A stretch of 64,000 nt of DNA, from positions 682,001 through 746,000 of the forward strand of contig OY969423.1 in the NCBI GenBank assembly GCA_963699225.1, given 5' to 3'. The position numbers and the translations under genes are program-made. The notes beneath the pieces are model-generated. The model was not told the DNA's origin. It was given only the letters and a program-made list of their open reading frames with translations, and searched no databases. Positions 9,724 to 19,187 of this stretch are shown here, one piece after another. The stretch comes from VRUE01 sp963699225 (GTDB taxonomy: Bacteria > Actinomycetota > Thermoleophilia > Solirubrobacterales > 70-9). The first letter of the stretch is position 1. Every line of letters starts with the position of its first letter.

Positions 9724-9826
9724 AGGGGTGGTGATGCCCTTCCCGAAAAGCCGTCGCGCAGCTGGGGCGGATAGGCGCTTCGTGGCGTGGTCGCTTGAGC
9801 TTTCCGGAAAGGGCATCACCACCCCT
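9724..9826. repeat. Inverted-repeat element, ~100 nt group, copy 1
   Basis: The arms 9724-9741 and 9809-9826 match perfectly over 18 nt and continue imperfectly to 9751 and 9799. The loop (about 9750-9800) is, on the opposite strand, nearly the same as the loop of the copy at 9959-10064: roughly 47 of 52 positions agree by eye, including gctgcgcgacggc. The two copies therefore lie head to head in one intergenic gap. The arm sequences differ from those of the neighbouring copy although the loops match. Confidence 0.9.
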
Positions 9827-9958
9827 ACCGCGCACGACTAGCTCGACGCCACGCGGACGCCGACGGACTCAAGAGCTGCTGGCGAAGCCCGGACCCTTGG
9901 GGCTTCCGCGGAGGGCCGTGGGCTCATGAAGCTTCTGGCGAGAAGCCGCGTGCTGGTC
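9827..9958. other. Spacer between two hairpin elements upstream of valS
   Basis: No ORF with coding character. It contains a small hairpin (gaagccc paired with gggcttc near 9883-9908) and two imperfect copies of a ctggcgaagcc-like word (near 9879 and 9933) that faintly resemble part of the 31.1/56.5 kb repeat group. The valS promoter presumably lies somewhere in 9697-10070, but no convincing -35/-10 pair stands out. Confidence 0.4.
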
Positions 9959-10064
9959 GGAGGGGTCGGGTGCCCCTCTCACGAAAGCTCAAGGGACCAC
10001 ACTACGAAGCACCTATCCGCCCAGCTGCGCGACGGCTTTCGGGAGAGGGGCACCCGACCCCTCC
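9959..10064. repeat. Inverted-repeat element, ~100 nt group, copy 2
   Basis: The arms 9959-9988 and 10035-10064 pair at 29 of 30 positions. The loop begins gctcaagggaccac and ends cagctgcgcgacggctt, as in the copy at 12038-12142 and inverted in the copy at 9724-9826. The right arm ends 6 nt from the clpX stop codon (10071-10073), so on the minus strand this hairpin immediately follows clpX and could terminate its transcript. Confidence 0.9.
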
Positions 10065-10070
10065 CCACCA

Positions 10071-11363
<1,293 letters not shown>

Positions 11364-11371
11364 CGGAATCC

Positions 11372-11378
11372 CCTCCTT
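11372..11378 (-). promoter_or_regulatory. Strong Shine-Dalgarno site that selects a CTG start for clpX
   Basis: On the minus strand AAGGAGG sits 8 nt upstream of CTG-GCA-CGG, the codons giving the conserved ClpX N-terminus. The upstream TTG at 11414 has no comparable site. Confidence 0.65.
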
Positions 11379-11526
11379 AGGGGCAGTGGGTTTTGCCTCC
11401 GGCCCGCGCCCCAAAGCTTAAAGGGAGCATCAAGCCGGCCTCTCGGTGCGGTCGTTTACTGCGTGACCGCCCCCGTCCCTCCCCGTGACCGCAAACAACC
11501 AGGCACGCCTGGCCTATGGTGGAGCC

Positions 11527-11982
11527 GTGGAGCCAAACCCCCGGATCGAGCCGGTCACCGAGGCACAGTTCGAGCAGTTGCTACCCCTGATCGCCGCCTA
11601 CCAGCGCTTCTACGAGGTCGAGGCGATCGATACAGAGCGCAACCGAGCCTTCTTCGCCCGTTTCATCGCCCCCAGCGACGACGGCCTCCTGCTCGGCGCC
11701 TGGCGCAACGACAACCCCCTCGCCTACGCCTGCCTCTACTGGCACTTCACTTCGCTAGTGCCAGCCGAGACCGTCCTAATGAACGACCTCTTCGTCACCG
11801 CAGACGCACGCGGCCAAGGAGTCGGCCGCGCCCTGATCGAAGCCAGTGCAACCGTCGCCCGCAAACGAGGCGCCCACCACCTCGAGTGGGCCACAGCCCC
11901 CGATAACACGACCGCCCAACGCCTCTACGACGCTACGGGCGCCACGCCCAGCACCTGGGTCGAGTACGAGCTAGAGCTCTAA
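11527..11982 (+). CDS. GNAT-family N-acetyltransferase
   Basis: Predicted to transfer an acetyl group from acetyl-CoA; substrate unknown. The GNAT core shows motif A NDLFVTADARGQGVGRALIE, with the R/Q-x-x-G-x-G/A pyrophosphate loop, then motif B near AQRLYDATGA. I prefer the GTG at 11527 (151 aa), because a TATGGT sits at 11514-11519 and would give a near-leaderless message; a GTG at 11485 gives 165 aa. Divergent from clpX and convergent with hppA. A lone gene on plus amid minus-strand housekeeping operons. Confidence 0.85.
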   Translation: MEPNPRIEPVTEAQFEQLLPLIAAYQRFYEVEAIDTERNRAFFARFIAPSDDGLLLGAWRNDNPLAYACLYWHFTSLVPAETVLMNDLFVTADARGQGVGRALIEASATVARKRGAHHLEWATAPDNTTAQRLYDATGATPSTWVEYELEL

Positions 11983-12037
11983 AGCGCCGGGGTCCATCAA
12001 CCGGACTGGCTCCCGACGAATGAAGCTGCATGTTGAC

Positions 12038-12142
12038 GGAGGGTCAGGTGCCCCTCTCGCAAAAGCTCAGGGACCACGCCTCGAAGCACCAGGTGCGACG
12101 CAGCTGCGCGACGGCTTTGGCGGGAGGGGCACCTGACCCTCC
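12038..12142. repeat. Inverted-repeat element, ~100 nt group, copy 3, nested in a larger palindrome
   Basis: The arms 12038-12065 and 12115-12142 pair over 28 nt with one mismatch and one shifted base. The loop carries the group signature (ctcagggaccac near the left end, cagctgcgcgacggcttt near the right). A second outer stem pairs 12020-12029 (atgaagctgc) with 12154-12163 (gcagcttcat). An outermost stem pairs 11979-11990 with 12221-12233 (ctaaagcgcc-cgg) and contains the stop codons of both convergent genes. Confidence 0.9.
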
Positions 12143-12176
12143 CCCGCCACCACGCAGCTTCATCCCGGCAGCTAGG

Positions 12177-12207
12177 CGGGGAGGGGCCATCAGCTAGCCC
12201 CTCCCCG
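12177..12207. terminator. Bidirectional hairpin terminator between GNAT gene and hppA
   Basis: Perfect 11-bp stem cggggaggggc / gcccctccccg (12177-12187 and 12197-12207) with a 9-nt loop, placed between convergent genes. There is no U-tract, as is common in high-GC actinobacteria. Confidence 0.75.
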
Positions 12208-12229
12208 ATGTTCCTGCCTGCCGGGCGCT

Positions 12230-14317
12230 TTAGAAGTGGACGATCGGGATGATCAGGATCGCGACGATGTTGGCAACCTTGATCATCGGGTTGATCGCCG
12301 GACCGGCCGTGTCCTTGTAGGGATCGCCGACGGTGTCGCCGGTGATTGAGGCCTCGTGGGCCAATGTGCCCTTGCCGCCGTGGGCACCGTCCTCGATCAG
12401 CTTCTTGGCGTTGTCCCAGGCGCCGCCGCCAGCGGTCATCGAGACCGCGGCGAAGAAGCCGACGACGATGACGCCGATCAGCAGGCCGCCGAGGGCGTCG
12501 ACACTGAGCAGGCCGACGATGACCGGTACGACGATCGGGATCAGCGCCGGCAGGATCATCTCCTTCTGTGCTGCCAGGGTGACGATGCTGACCGTCTTGG
12601 CGTAGTCGGGCTTTTCGGTGCCCTCCATGATCCCCGGGTGCTCGCGGAACTGCTCGCGCACCTGTTCAACCACCTGACCGCCAGCGCGGCCGACGGCCTC
12701 GATCGCGAAGGCAGCGAAGAGGTAAACCATCATGCCGCCGATGATCAACCCGATCAGCACGTCGGGACTGGAGAGGTTGAAGAGACTGTTGAGATCGAAG
12801 CCAGCCGGCGCTTCGCTGCCCAATTCGCTCTTGAACGCCGCGAAGAGCACAAGGGCGGCTAGCGCGGCGGAACCGATCGCGTAGCCCTTGGTCACGGCCT
12901 TGGTCGTGTTGCCGACCGCGTCGAGTGGGTCGGTGACGTTGCGGACGTCCTCCGGCAGCTCGGCCATCTCGGCGATGCCGCCGGCGTTGTCGGTGATCGG
13001 CCCGAAGGCATCGAGGGCGACGATCAGGCCACAGAGCGACAGCTGTCCCATCACGGCGATGCCGATGCCGTAGATGCCGGCAAGCTCGTTGGCGCCGAGG
13101 ATCGCCAGGGCGATCACCAGAGCCGGAGCGGCGGTCGACTGGAAGCCCTGAGCCAGTCCCTGGATGATGTTCGTCGCGTGACCGGTCTCCGATGCCTGGG
13201 CAATCGTCTTGACCGGGCGGAAACGGGTCGACGTATAATATTCAGTAATCACAAAGAGCAGACCGGTAACTGCAACTCCAATCACTGCGCAGAGCCAAAG
13301 GTCAGTCGTCGTGATCGCCTTGGCGCCGGCATCGAGGCCAAGCCGCACCGGGTCGCTCATCAGCCAGTCGGTAATCGGGTAGAAGGCCGCGATCGAGAGG
13401 ATCCCGGCAGCAATCACGCCGGTGTAGAGCGCACCCTCGACCCGGTCGGTTTTGGTCCGCACCAGCAGCGCCCCGACGATCGAGGCGATGATCGCGACGG
13501 CGCCGATCACCAGCGGGTAGATCGCCACCTCACGGGAGAATTCGCCACCCGCGCCGGAGAAGGTGAGCACGCCGAGCAGCATCACGGCGACCGAGGTGAC
13601 CGCGTAAGTCTCGAAGAGGTCGGCGGCCATGCCGGCGCAGTCGCCGACGTTGTCGCCGACGTTGTCGGCGATCACGGCCGGGTTGCGCGGGTCGTCCTCG
13701 GGGATCCCCGCCTCGACCTTGCCGACCAGGTCGGCGCCGACGTCGGCGGCCTTGGTGAAGATGCCACCGCCCAGCCGGGCGAAGACCGAGATCAGCGAAC
13801 CGCCGAAGCCGAGGCCGACGAGCGCGTCGACGGCCTCCTTGTCGGAGCTACCGGTGATCACGAGCAAGCCGAAGTAGCCGGCGACGCCGAACAGCGCCAG
13901 GCCGACGACGAGGAGGCCGGTGACCGAGCCGCCCTTGAAGGCGACGTCGAGCGCCGGCGGCACGCCACCGCGGGCCGCCTCGGCGACGCGCGAGTTGGCC
14001 CGCACCGAGACGTTCATCCCGATGAAGCCGGCGGCTCCCGAAAGGATGCCGCCGAGGACGAAGCCAAGCGCGGTCTTGTAGTCCTGCAGGAGCCAGAGCA
14101 CGATCGCGATCGGCACTGCGACCGCGGCAATGATCGTGTACTGGCGGTTGAGGTAGGCCTGTGCGCCTTCCTGTACCGCTCCTGAGATTTCCTGCATGCG
14201 CTCGTTGCCTGGCGACTTCGAAAGCAGGCGCTGGGTGATGATCAGTCCGTAGACAACGGCCGCCCCGGCGCAGACAAGCGCGACAACGACTCCGTATTCG
14301 GTCAAAAAGCTGGTCAA
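12230..14317 (-). CDS. hppA: Membrane H+-translocating pyrophosphatase, K+-independent type
   Basis: Couples PPi hydrolysis to proton export across the cytoplasmic membrane. The 695-aa protein is largely membrane helices (about 16) with the catalytic block DNVGDNVGDCAGMAADLFE and a second acidic site near DTVGDPYKDTAGPAINP. The GNTTKAVTKG segment carries Lys and Thr where K+-dependent enzymes have Ala and Gly/Ala, indicating the K+-independent proton-pumping class. The start is TTG at 14315-14317 with GGAGGA about 8 nt upstream. It follows the GCS2 ligase by 76 nt. Confidence 0.96.
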   Translation of the reverse strand: MTSFLTEYGVVVALVCAGAAVVYGLIITQRLLSKSPGNERMQEISGAVQEGAQAYLNRQYTIIAAVAVPIAIVLWLLQDYKTALGFVLGGILSGAAGFIGMNVSVRANSRVAEAARGGVPPALDVAFKGGSVTGLLVVGLALFGVAGYFGLLVITGSSDKEAVDALVGLGFGGSLISVFARLGGGIFTKAADVGADLVGKVEAGIPEDDPRNPAVIADNVGDNVGDCAGMAADLFETYAVTSVAVMLLGVLTFSGAGGEFSREVAIYPLVIGAVAIIASIVGALLVRTKTDRVEGALYTGVIAAGILSIAAFYPITDWLMSDPVRLGLDAGAKAITTTDLWLCAVIGVAVTGLLFVITEYYTSTRFRPVKTIAQASETGHATNIIQGLAQGFQSTAAPALVIALAILGANELAGIYGIGIAVMGQLSLCGLIVALDAFGPITDNAGGIAEMAELPEDVRNVTDPLDAVGNTTKAVTKGYAIGSAALAALVLFAAFKSELGSEAPAGFDLNSLFNLSSPDVLIGLIIGGMMVYLFAAFAIEAVGRAGGQVVEQVREQFREHPGIMEGTEKPDYAKTVSIVTLAAQKEMILPALIPIVVPVIVGLLSVDALGGLLIGVIVVGFFAAVSMTAGGGAWDNAKKLIEDGAHGGKGTLAHEASITGDTVGDPYKDTAGPAINPMIKVANIVAILIIPIVHF

Positions 14318-14353
14318 GTTAGGTCCTCCGGCTGGTTTCTAAGCGGCGCGGGA

Positions 14354-14365
14354 GTCTATATAGAC
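14354..14365. promoter_or_regulatory. Perfect AT-rich palindrome in the hppA leader
   Basis: GTCTATATAGAC is a 12-bp perfect palindrome in very GC-rich surroundings, about 37-48 nt upstream of the hppA start codon. On the minus strand it contains TATAGA and TATATA, so it may serve as a -10 box, an operator, or both. No matching -35 is evident. Confidence 0.35.
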
Positions 14366-14393
14366 GAGCGGCGAACGCGCTCGCAGAGCGAAC

Positions 14394-15560
14394 CTAGGCG
14401 TGCTTCGCACCTTGAGGCGAGGCGGTGTAGGTGCGCTTCGTCTCGGCCACCGCGTCGCGATAGATGTCCTCGATCGAGACACCGGCGTCGAGCGCCTCGC
14501 GGGCACGCTGGGCGCCGTTGCGGGTCGGCAGGTCGACCTCGATGCCAAGCTGTGTGCGCGCTGGCTCGGTCCAGGCGAGCAACTGCTCGAGCGCCGCTGC
14601 TGCCTCGATCTCCTCACCGCGGCGGAAGTCGATCAGGCGACCGCTCATACCGTGGCGGATCGCCCGCCAGAGGTTCTCCTCGATCTCGCGATCGCGCAGC
14701 GGAGCGCCGTTTCCTTCGTATCCGTGCTCGTCGTAGTCCAGCGCCGCCTGGGCGATACAGGCCGAGATCAAGCCTGCCAGGGCGAAGGACTCCTCGCCGC
14801 GCGTCTGGGCATCGCAGATCCGCACCTCGACCGTGCCGAAGGAGTGGTGAGGGCGCACGCTCCACCAGAGCTGGGTCGACTCGACCGCCGAGCCGGTGCG
14901 TTGCAGCATGGCGACGAAATTGGCGTAGCTGGCCCAGTCGACGAACGGGCTGGGCACGCCACAGCGAGGGAAAGTGCGGGTGAAGATCTCGGTGCGGACC
15001 GTGTGCAGGCCGCTGTCGCGGCGGTCGAGGAAGGGTGAGTTGGCCGAGGCGGCAAGCAGCAGGGGCAGCAGCTCGCGCAGCCGATCGCAGACGGCAATCG
15101 CGCGATCCGCCCCGCGCACGCCCATGTGCACGTGCATGCTCCAGGTGTTGTTGCGCTGGGCGACCCAGCCGAGTTCGTGGCGCAGGCGGTTGTAGTGCGG
15201 CGTGTCGATGATCCGCTGATCCAGGTAGTTGGCCCAGGGATGCGTCCCGGTCGCCCCAAGCGCCAGGCCCATCTCCTCGACCAAACTGAAGAGCCGACTG
15301 CGGCGCTGACGCTGCAGGACAATCGCCTCGGCAAAGCTCTCCGCCCGTCCGGAGCGGATCTCGACCTCGGAAGCAATCAGCTCGCCGGCAGCCGACTCGG
15401 CCAGAACCTCATCGTCCTGACAAGCGGCGTAGACATCCTCGAAGCGGTGCTCGAGCTCGAGTGTCGCCGGGTCGAGGATCGCGAACTCCTCCTCGAGGCC
15501 GATCGTGAAGTCGGTCGAGGACTCGAACGTCTCCCGAGCGCGGTCGAGGTCCAGGGACAA
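14394..15560 (-). CDS. GCS2-family carboxylate-amine ligase (glutamate-cysteine ligase-like)
   Basis: ATP-dependent ligase of the GCS2/YbdK family, which joins a carboxylate such as glutamate to an amine such as cysteine. The 388-aa protein has the family N-terminal GLEEEFAILDP, the metal/ATP segments SMHVHMGVRG and SFGTVEVRICDAQT, and ANSPFLDRRDSGLHTVR. The exact substrate cannot be read from sequence: members include glutathione-, mycothiol- and ergothioneine-related enzymes and weak ligases. The start is TTG at 15560. Its place directly after rex and a glutaredoxin-like gene suggests a thiol or redox role. Confidence 0.88.
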   Translation of the reverse strand: MSLDLDRARETFESSTDFTIGLEEEFAILDPATLELEHRFEDVYAACQDDEVLAESAAGELIASEVEIRSGRAESFAEAIVLQRQRRSRLFSLVEEMGLALGATGTHPWANYLDQRIIDTPHYNRLRHELGWVAQRNNTWSMHVHMGVRGADRAIAVCDRLRELLPLLLAASANSPFLDRRDSGLHTVRTEIFTRTFPRCGVPSPFVDWASYANFVAMLQRTGSAVESTQLWWSVRPHHSFGTVEVRICDAQTRGEESFALAGLISACIAQAALDYDEHGYEGNGAPLRDREIEENLWRAIRHGMSGRLIDFRRGEEIEAAAALEQLLAWTEPARTQLGIEVDLPTRNGAQRAREALDAGVSIEDIYRDAVAETKRTYTASPQGAKHA

Positions 15561-15570
15561 GGGTCAGCTC

Positions 15571-16239
15571 TTAGGTCAGGTAGAAGTAGAGCGCGTAGAG
15601 CAGGTCGACGGCGGGGCTCGAGGTGTGGACCGTCACCTCCGGCGGCACCTGCAGCAGCTGCTCGGAGTAGTTGAAGATGATCTTGACGCCGGCCTCGACC
15701 AGGCGGTCCGCCACGGCCTGCGCAGCCGCAGCCGGCACGGCGAGCACGCCGACGACGATCTCCTGCTCGGTGACGATCTCCTGCAGCTCGCCGAAATCGC
15801 GCACGCGCAGGCTGCCGACTTCGCTGCCGACGACCTCTGAGTCGACGTCGAACATGGCGACGATCTGGAAACCGTGGTCGGCGAAGATGTCGGAGCTGGC
15901 GATCGCCTGGCCGAGGTTGCCGGCGCCGAAGAGGGCGATGTTGTGCTGGCCCGAGGTGCGCAGGATCTTGCGGATCTCGCCGACCAGCGACTCGACGTTG
16001 TAGCCGACGCCGCGCTTGCCGAACTTGCCAAAGCCGGAGAGGTCGCGGCGGATCTGGGTCGGGTTGATGTGCGTGTACTCGGAAAGTTCCTGCGAGGAGA
16101 TCGTTTCGCGACCCATCTTGCGGGCCTGGGTCAGCACCTGGAGATAGCGGGAAAGCCGCGCCGCGACGCCGAGGGAGAGCCGCTCGCCATCGACGATCAG
16201 CCCGTTGGCCGCATCCTGCTCTTCGATCAAGGCGCTCAC
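15571..16239 (-). CDS. rex: Redox-sensing transcriptional repressor Rex
   Basis: Senses the NADH/NAD+ ratio and represses respiratory and fermentation genes. It is 222 aa from the GTG at 16239, which overlaps the glutaredoxin-like stop (GTGA). The N-terminal winged helix includes ISSQELSEYTHINPTQIRRD and GKFGKRGVGYNV. The Rossmann domain has GAGNLGQAIASSDIF (residues ~97-111). The C-terminal helix swap region ends in DLLYALYFYLT. The frame is open further upstream only through the overlapping gene, so the GTG start is preferred. Confidence 0.96.
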   Translation of the reverse strand: MSALIEEQDAANGLIVDGERLSLGVAARLSRYLQVLTQARKMGRETISSQELSEYTHINPTQIRRDLSGFGKFGKRGVGYNVESLVGEIRKILRTSGQHNIALFGAGNLGQAIASSDIFADHGFQIVAMFDVDSEVVGSEVGSLRVRDFGELQEIVTEQEIVVGVLAVPAAAAQAVADRLVEAGVKIIFNYSEQLLQVPPEVTVHTSSPAVDLLYALYFYLT

Positions 16240-16484
16240 GCCCCCACAGTATCGAGCCTCGCCCGCACCGCTGCCTCGTCGAGGATCAGCTCTGAAACCA
16301 TGGCGCCGTCGATCTCGACCACTGGGATCTTCTCCAGTAGGCGGCGTAGGAGCAGCTCCTCGCTCTCGATGTCGACCTCCTGCAGCTCGAATTGGTAGCC
16401 CTCTTTGTGGAGGGCGACGAGCGCCTCGATCGCCTCCTCGCAGAGATGACAGCCAGGGCGCGAGTAGACGACCACCGTGCTCAT
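16236..16484 (-). CDS. Glutaredoxin-like thiol protein (82 aa)
   Basis: Thioredoxin-fold protein of the short glutaredoxin-like (DUF836-type) group, with the redox motif CHLC in SRPGCHLCEEAIEAL near residue 10 and the cis-Pro loop KIPVVEIDG. It is probably a small cytoplasmic disulfide/dithiol protein; its partner is unknown. It overlaps tsaD at its start and rex at its end by 4 nt each, so it is cotranslated with the redox repressor. Confidence 0.88.
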   Translation of the reverse strand: MSTVVVYSRPGCHLCEEAIEALVALHKEGYQFELQEVDIESEELLLRRLLEKIPVVEIDGAMVSELILDEAAVRARLDTVGA

Positions 16485-17488
16485 GCAGCCGCCCGCTTGG
16501 GCGTGGGAAAAGCGTCATAGGAGAGGTAGTCGGGATACGGGATTTGCTCGGCGAAGCGCGCTGCTGAGCCGATCATCGCCGCGTTGTCTGTGCAGAGCGT
16601 GATTGGCACCAGCTTCAGCGGCAGGTCGCGTCGCTCGCAGAGATCAGCGACCGCATCGCGCAGCGGGCCGTTGGCCGCCACCCCGCCGCCGAGGGCCACC
16701 GCATCCCAATCCCCCCGCTTCAGCGCCCGCTCCAGCTTGGCCGTGAGCTGGCCGACCGCAGCGGCCTGGAAGCTGGCGGCTAGGTCGGCACGGCGCTCCT
16801 CGACCCCATCGGGCCCGAGGTCACGACAGAGGTAAACCAGGGCCGTCTTGAGGCCGCTGAAGCTGAAGTCCAGACCCGGGTCGCGGCCCATCGCCACCGG
16901 CATCTCGAAGACAGAGGGATCGCCCTCCCGCGCCAGCTTTTCCAGGGCCGGACCGCCGGGATAGCCGAGGCCGAGCATCCGCGCCACCTTGTCGAAGGCC
17001 TCACCGGCGGCATCGTCGAGCGTCTGCCCGAGTAGCTCGTAGCCACTGTGGTCACGCACGCCGGCGAGCAGAGTGTGGCCGCCACTGGCAACCAGACAGA
17101 GAAAGGGCGGCTCAAGAGGCTCGGGCTCGAGGAAGTTAGCGGCGACATGTCCCTGCAGGTGGTCGACCGGGATCAGCGGCAGCCGTCGCGGCGCCGCGAT
17201 CGCCTTGGCGGTACTGACGCCGACCAGCAGGGCGCCAATCAGGCCCGGCCCGGCCGTAACCGCGACTGCCTCGATCTCATCGAGGGAGACGCCGGCCTCG
17301 GCGAGTGCCGCCTCGACCACCGGCGTGGCGAGCTCGAGGTGGTGGCGCGAGGCCACCTCGGGCACGACGCCGCCAAACTGCGCGTGGGCCGCGGCCTGCG
17401 AGGAGATCACATTGGAGAGCATGTGGGCGCCGTCCAGCACCGCGGCGCAGGTGTCGTCGCAAGAGGTCTCCAGAGCAAGGATCAACAT
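16481..17488 (-). CDS. tsaD: tRNA N6-threonylcarbamoyladenosine synthase subunit TsaD
   Basis: Transfers threonylcarbamoyl to A37 of ANN-decoding tRNAs. It is 335 aa from the ATG at 17486-17488 (MLILALETSCDDT); the frame runs on upstream without conserved residues. ASKHA-fold motifs are ALETSCDDTCAAV, the metal-binding histidines in ASRHHLE and VDHLQGHVAA, LVASGGHT and GGGVAANGPLRD. It sits in a tsaE-(secreted)-tsaB-rimI-tsaD order, so most of the t6A machinery is here; tsaC is not in the window. Confidence 0.96.
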   Translation of the reverse strand: MLILALETSCDDTCAAVLDGAHMLSNVISSQAAAHAQFGGVVPEVASRHHLELATPVVEAALAEAGVSLDEIEAVAVTAGPGLIGALLVGVSTAKAIAAPRRLPLIPVDHLQGHVAANFLEPEPLEPPFLCLVASGGHTLLAGVRDHSGYELLGQTLDDAAGEAFDKVARMLGLGYPGGPALEKLAREGDPSVFEMPVAMGRDPGLDFSFSGLKTALVYLCRDLGPDGVEERRADLAASFQAAAVGQLTAKLERALKRGDWDAVALGGGVAANGPLRDAVADLCERRDLPLKLVPITLCTDNAAMIGSAARFAEQIPYPDYLSYDAFPTPKRAAA

Positions 17489-17493
17489 CGATT

Positions 17494-17577
17494 CCGCCCG
17501 CGTGCTCTGCTCTTGCTCATTCGCACTAATGATCACCGGCAATCTTGCTCATTCGCGTCCGCGTCCGCCGCGGGCGG
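17494..17577. repeat. Short inverted and direct repeats between rimI and tsaD
   Basis: The 9-nt arms ccgcccgcg (17494-17502) and cgcgggcgg (17569-17577) bracket two direct copies of tcttgctcattcgc about 33 nt apart. The unit starts 5 nt from the tsaD start and ends 9 nt from the rimI stop. It resembles the larger gap-filling elements in placement but is weaker. Confidence 0.5.
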
Positions 17578-17586
17578 GTGGTCTTT

Positions 17587-18072
17587 TCAATCGAGCCACA
17601 TGATCAGGGCGTCCTCACCGTTGTCCTGGTAGTAGCGAGGACGCACTCCCGCCGAGCGGAAGCCGAGCCGTTCGTACATCGTGATCGCCGGCTGGTTCGA
17701 GACCCGCACCTCGAGCGTGAACGGCAGACTTCCTCCCCCCTCCTCGACCAGCTTGCCGATCAGGCCGCGGGCGACCCCGCCGCGGCGGCGCTCGGGGGCG
17801 ACCGCGACGTTCATCAGGTGCCAGACCTGGTCGTAGCGCGAGCAGACCAGGTAGCCGACCAACTCATCGTCGACCGTCGCCGCCAGGCAGATGCCAGACG
17901 GCTTGGAGAGCTCGAGCACGAACATCGCCAAAGACCAGGGAGTCGGGAAGGAGCGCCGCTCGATCGAGATCACTGCCGGCAGGTCGCTGTAAGCGAGCCG
18001 GCGGATCTTGCCCGCGGCGGCTGTCTTACTCGGCTCTCTTGGAAGTGTCTCGCTCACGCCATCGCTGCGCAT
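17587..18072 (-). CDS. rimI: Ribosomal protein S18-alanine N-acetyltransferase (RimI-type GNAT)
   Basis: Acetylates protein N-termini, classically S18. The GNAT fold shows AVISIERRSFPTPWS at the N-side and motif A VAVAPERRRGGVARGLIGKL, then LEVRVSNQPAITMYERLGF. The usual tsaB-rimI-tsaD neighbourhood supports the assignment. The start is uncertain: the ATG at 18072 or the GTG at 18057, both inside the tsaB 3' end. About 20 N-terminal residues before IRRLAYSDL look non-conserved. Confidence 0.9.
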   Translation of the reverse strand: MRSDGVSETLPREPSKTAAAGKIRRLAYSDLPAVISIERRSFPTPWSLAMFVLELSKPSGICLAATVDDELVGYLVCSRYDQVWHLMNVAVAPERRRGGVARGLIGKLVEEGGGSLPFTLEVRVSNQPAITMYERLGFRSAGVRPRYYQDNGEDALIMWLD

Positions 18073-18727
18073 CGGGTGGTCTCAAATAGATCGGATCGAG
18101 GGAATCGCCACCCCCATACCCGGCAGCCTCCGCGAGGGCACAGATGTGCCGGGCGGAGACCCGGTGCACAGGGTCTGCATCGTCGGGAATGTCGACGCCC
18201 CGATCCGCCAGCTCCTGGCGAAATCGTACCGCCCCCGAACCCGCTGCCAGAACCGGCGTAGACAACTCGGCAAGTCGGCCGGCGAGCACCTCCGGAGCGG
18301 CCACGAACGGCTCCCAAAGCTGTTCACCGGTCAGCGAGTAGAGCGCAGCGAAGATCTCGCCGCGGCGCGCGTCCAGCACGGACAGGTTGACACCGTCGCT
18401 TTGCTCGGTCATCGCGCGCCCGAGCGCGTCGAGGGTGCAGACGCCACCGACTGGCACGCCCGTGCTGGCCGCCAGGCCCCGGGCCGTCGCCAGGCCGATC
18501 CGGATCCCGACGAAAGACCCCGGCCCGCGGCCAACGGCAATCCCCCCCACCTGCCCCCAACCACCGCTCGCCTCGGCCGCGCGCTCTACCTCGGCGAGCA
18601 GGGCAGTGGAGTGCCGCGGGCTTCCGTCGGCCGTCAGGCCGAGTGTCGCCTCGTGCAGAACCTCGCCGCCGCGGATCGCGCAGACGGCGGTGTCGGCGGT
18701 CGCCGTGTCGAAACCGACGACCACCAT
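18026..18727 (-). CDS. tsaB: tRNA threonylcarbamoyladenosine biosynthesis protein TsaB
   Basis: Inactive paralogue of TsaD that forms the TsaBDE complex. Motifs are VGFDTATADTAV at the N-terminus, GPGSFVGIRIGLATARGLA (residues ~65-83) and LSVLDARRGEIFAALY. I use the ATG at 18725-18727 (233 aa). An upstream extension to 18766 would overlap the preceding secreted-protein gene and lacks family residues. The 3' end overlaps rimI. Confidence 0.93.
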   Translation of the reverse strand: MVVVGFDTATADTAVCAIRGGEVLHEATLGLTADGSPRHSTALLAEVERAAEASGGWGQVGGIAVGRGPGSFVGIRIGLATARGLAASTGVPVGGVCTLDALGRAMTEQSDGVNLSVLDARRGEIFAALYSLTGEQLWEPFVAAPEVLAGRLAELSTPVLAAGSGAVRFRQELADRGVDIPDDADPVHRVSARHICALAEAAGYGGGDSLDPIYLRPPDAQRWRERDTSKRAE

Positions 18728-18743
18728 CTCCTGGGCGCCCAGC

Positions 18744-19118
18744 TCAGCCAGTGACCTGGAAGGCAAAGGAGCCGACGCGCTTGCCTTCCACGAACCAGGT
18801 GACGCGGTGCTTGCCGGGGATGTTGGAGGTCACCTTGTTGACGTAGAGCGTGCCCTGCGTGGCCGGCTGAGCTTTCGCGCAGATGTTTTTCCCGGTCGGG
18901 AACTTGACGCAGACGCTGTAGTTGACGTCGCCCTTGAGACTCTTGAAGAAGGCGCCCTTTTTGGCTTGCTTGGGGCACTTGTGCGCCGGCTTCGCGTTCT
19001 GGGAGACGCCGCAGGCAACGTAGTGCTTGTAAGCGGCAGCACCGGCCGTCGCCGTCGTCGCGCCTGCCAGCAGTGCTACCGCCAGCAGCATCGCGCCCAG
19101 CGTCTTGATTCCCTTCAT
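18744..19118 (-). CDS. Small secreted protein of unknown function
   Basis: 124 aa. The start ATG at 19118 has GGAGGG about 8 nt upstream. A signal peptide of about 28 residues (MKGIKTLGAMLLAVALLAG... ending AGAAA) precedes a mature domain of about 95 residues. That domain has four cysteines (ACGV, HKCPK, SVCVKF, NICAK), basic N-terminal residues, and a C-terminal beta-strand-rich part (HRVTWFVEGKRVGSFAFQV). I do not recognise the family. It lies between tsaE and tsaB, an odd location for an exported protein. Confidence 0.8.
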   Translation of the reverse strand: MKGIKTLGAMLLAVALLAGATTATAGAAAYKHYVACGVSQNAKPAHKCPKQAKKGAFFKSLKGDVNYSVCVKFPTGKNICAKAQPATQGTLYVNKVTSNIPGKHRVTWFVEGKRVGSFAFQVTG

Positions 19119-19187
19119 TCCGGCGTCCCTCCGTTCGCGTTTCGACCGTTCTTCGATGCTACATGCACCGCCCCCTCTCAAACACGG

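Noticed and set aside
9870..9945. Degenerate third copy of the 31.1/56.5 kb repeat group
   Set aside because: Only short ctggcg-type words match; the diagnostic GGCCGAATAG core is absent.
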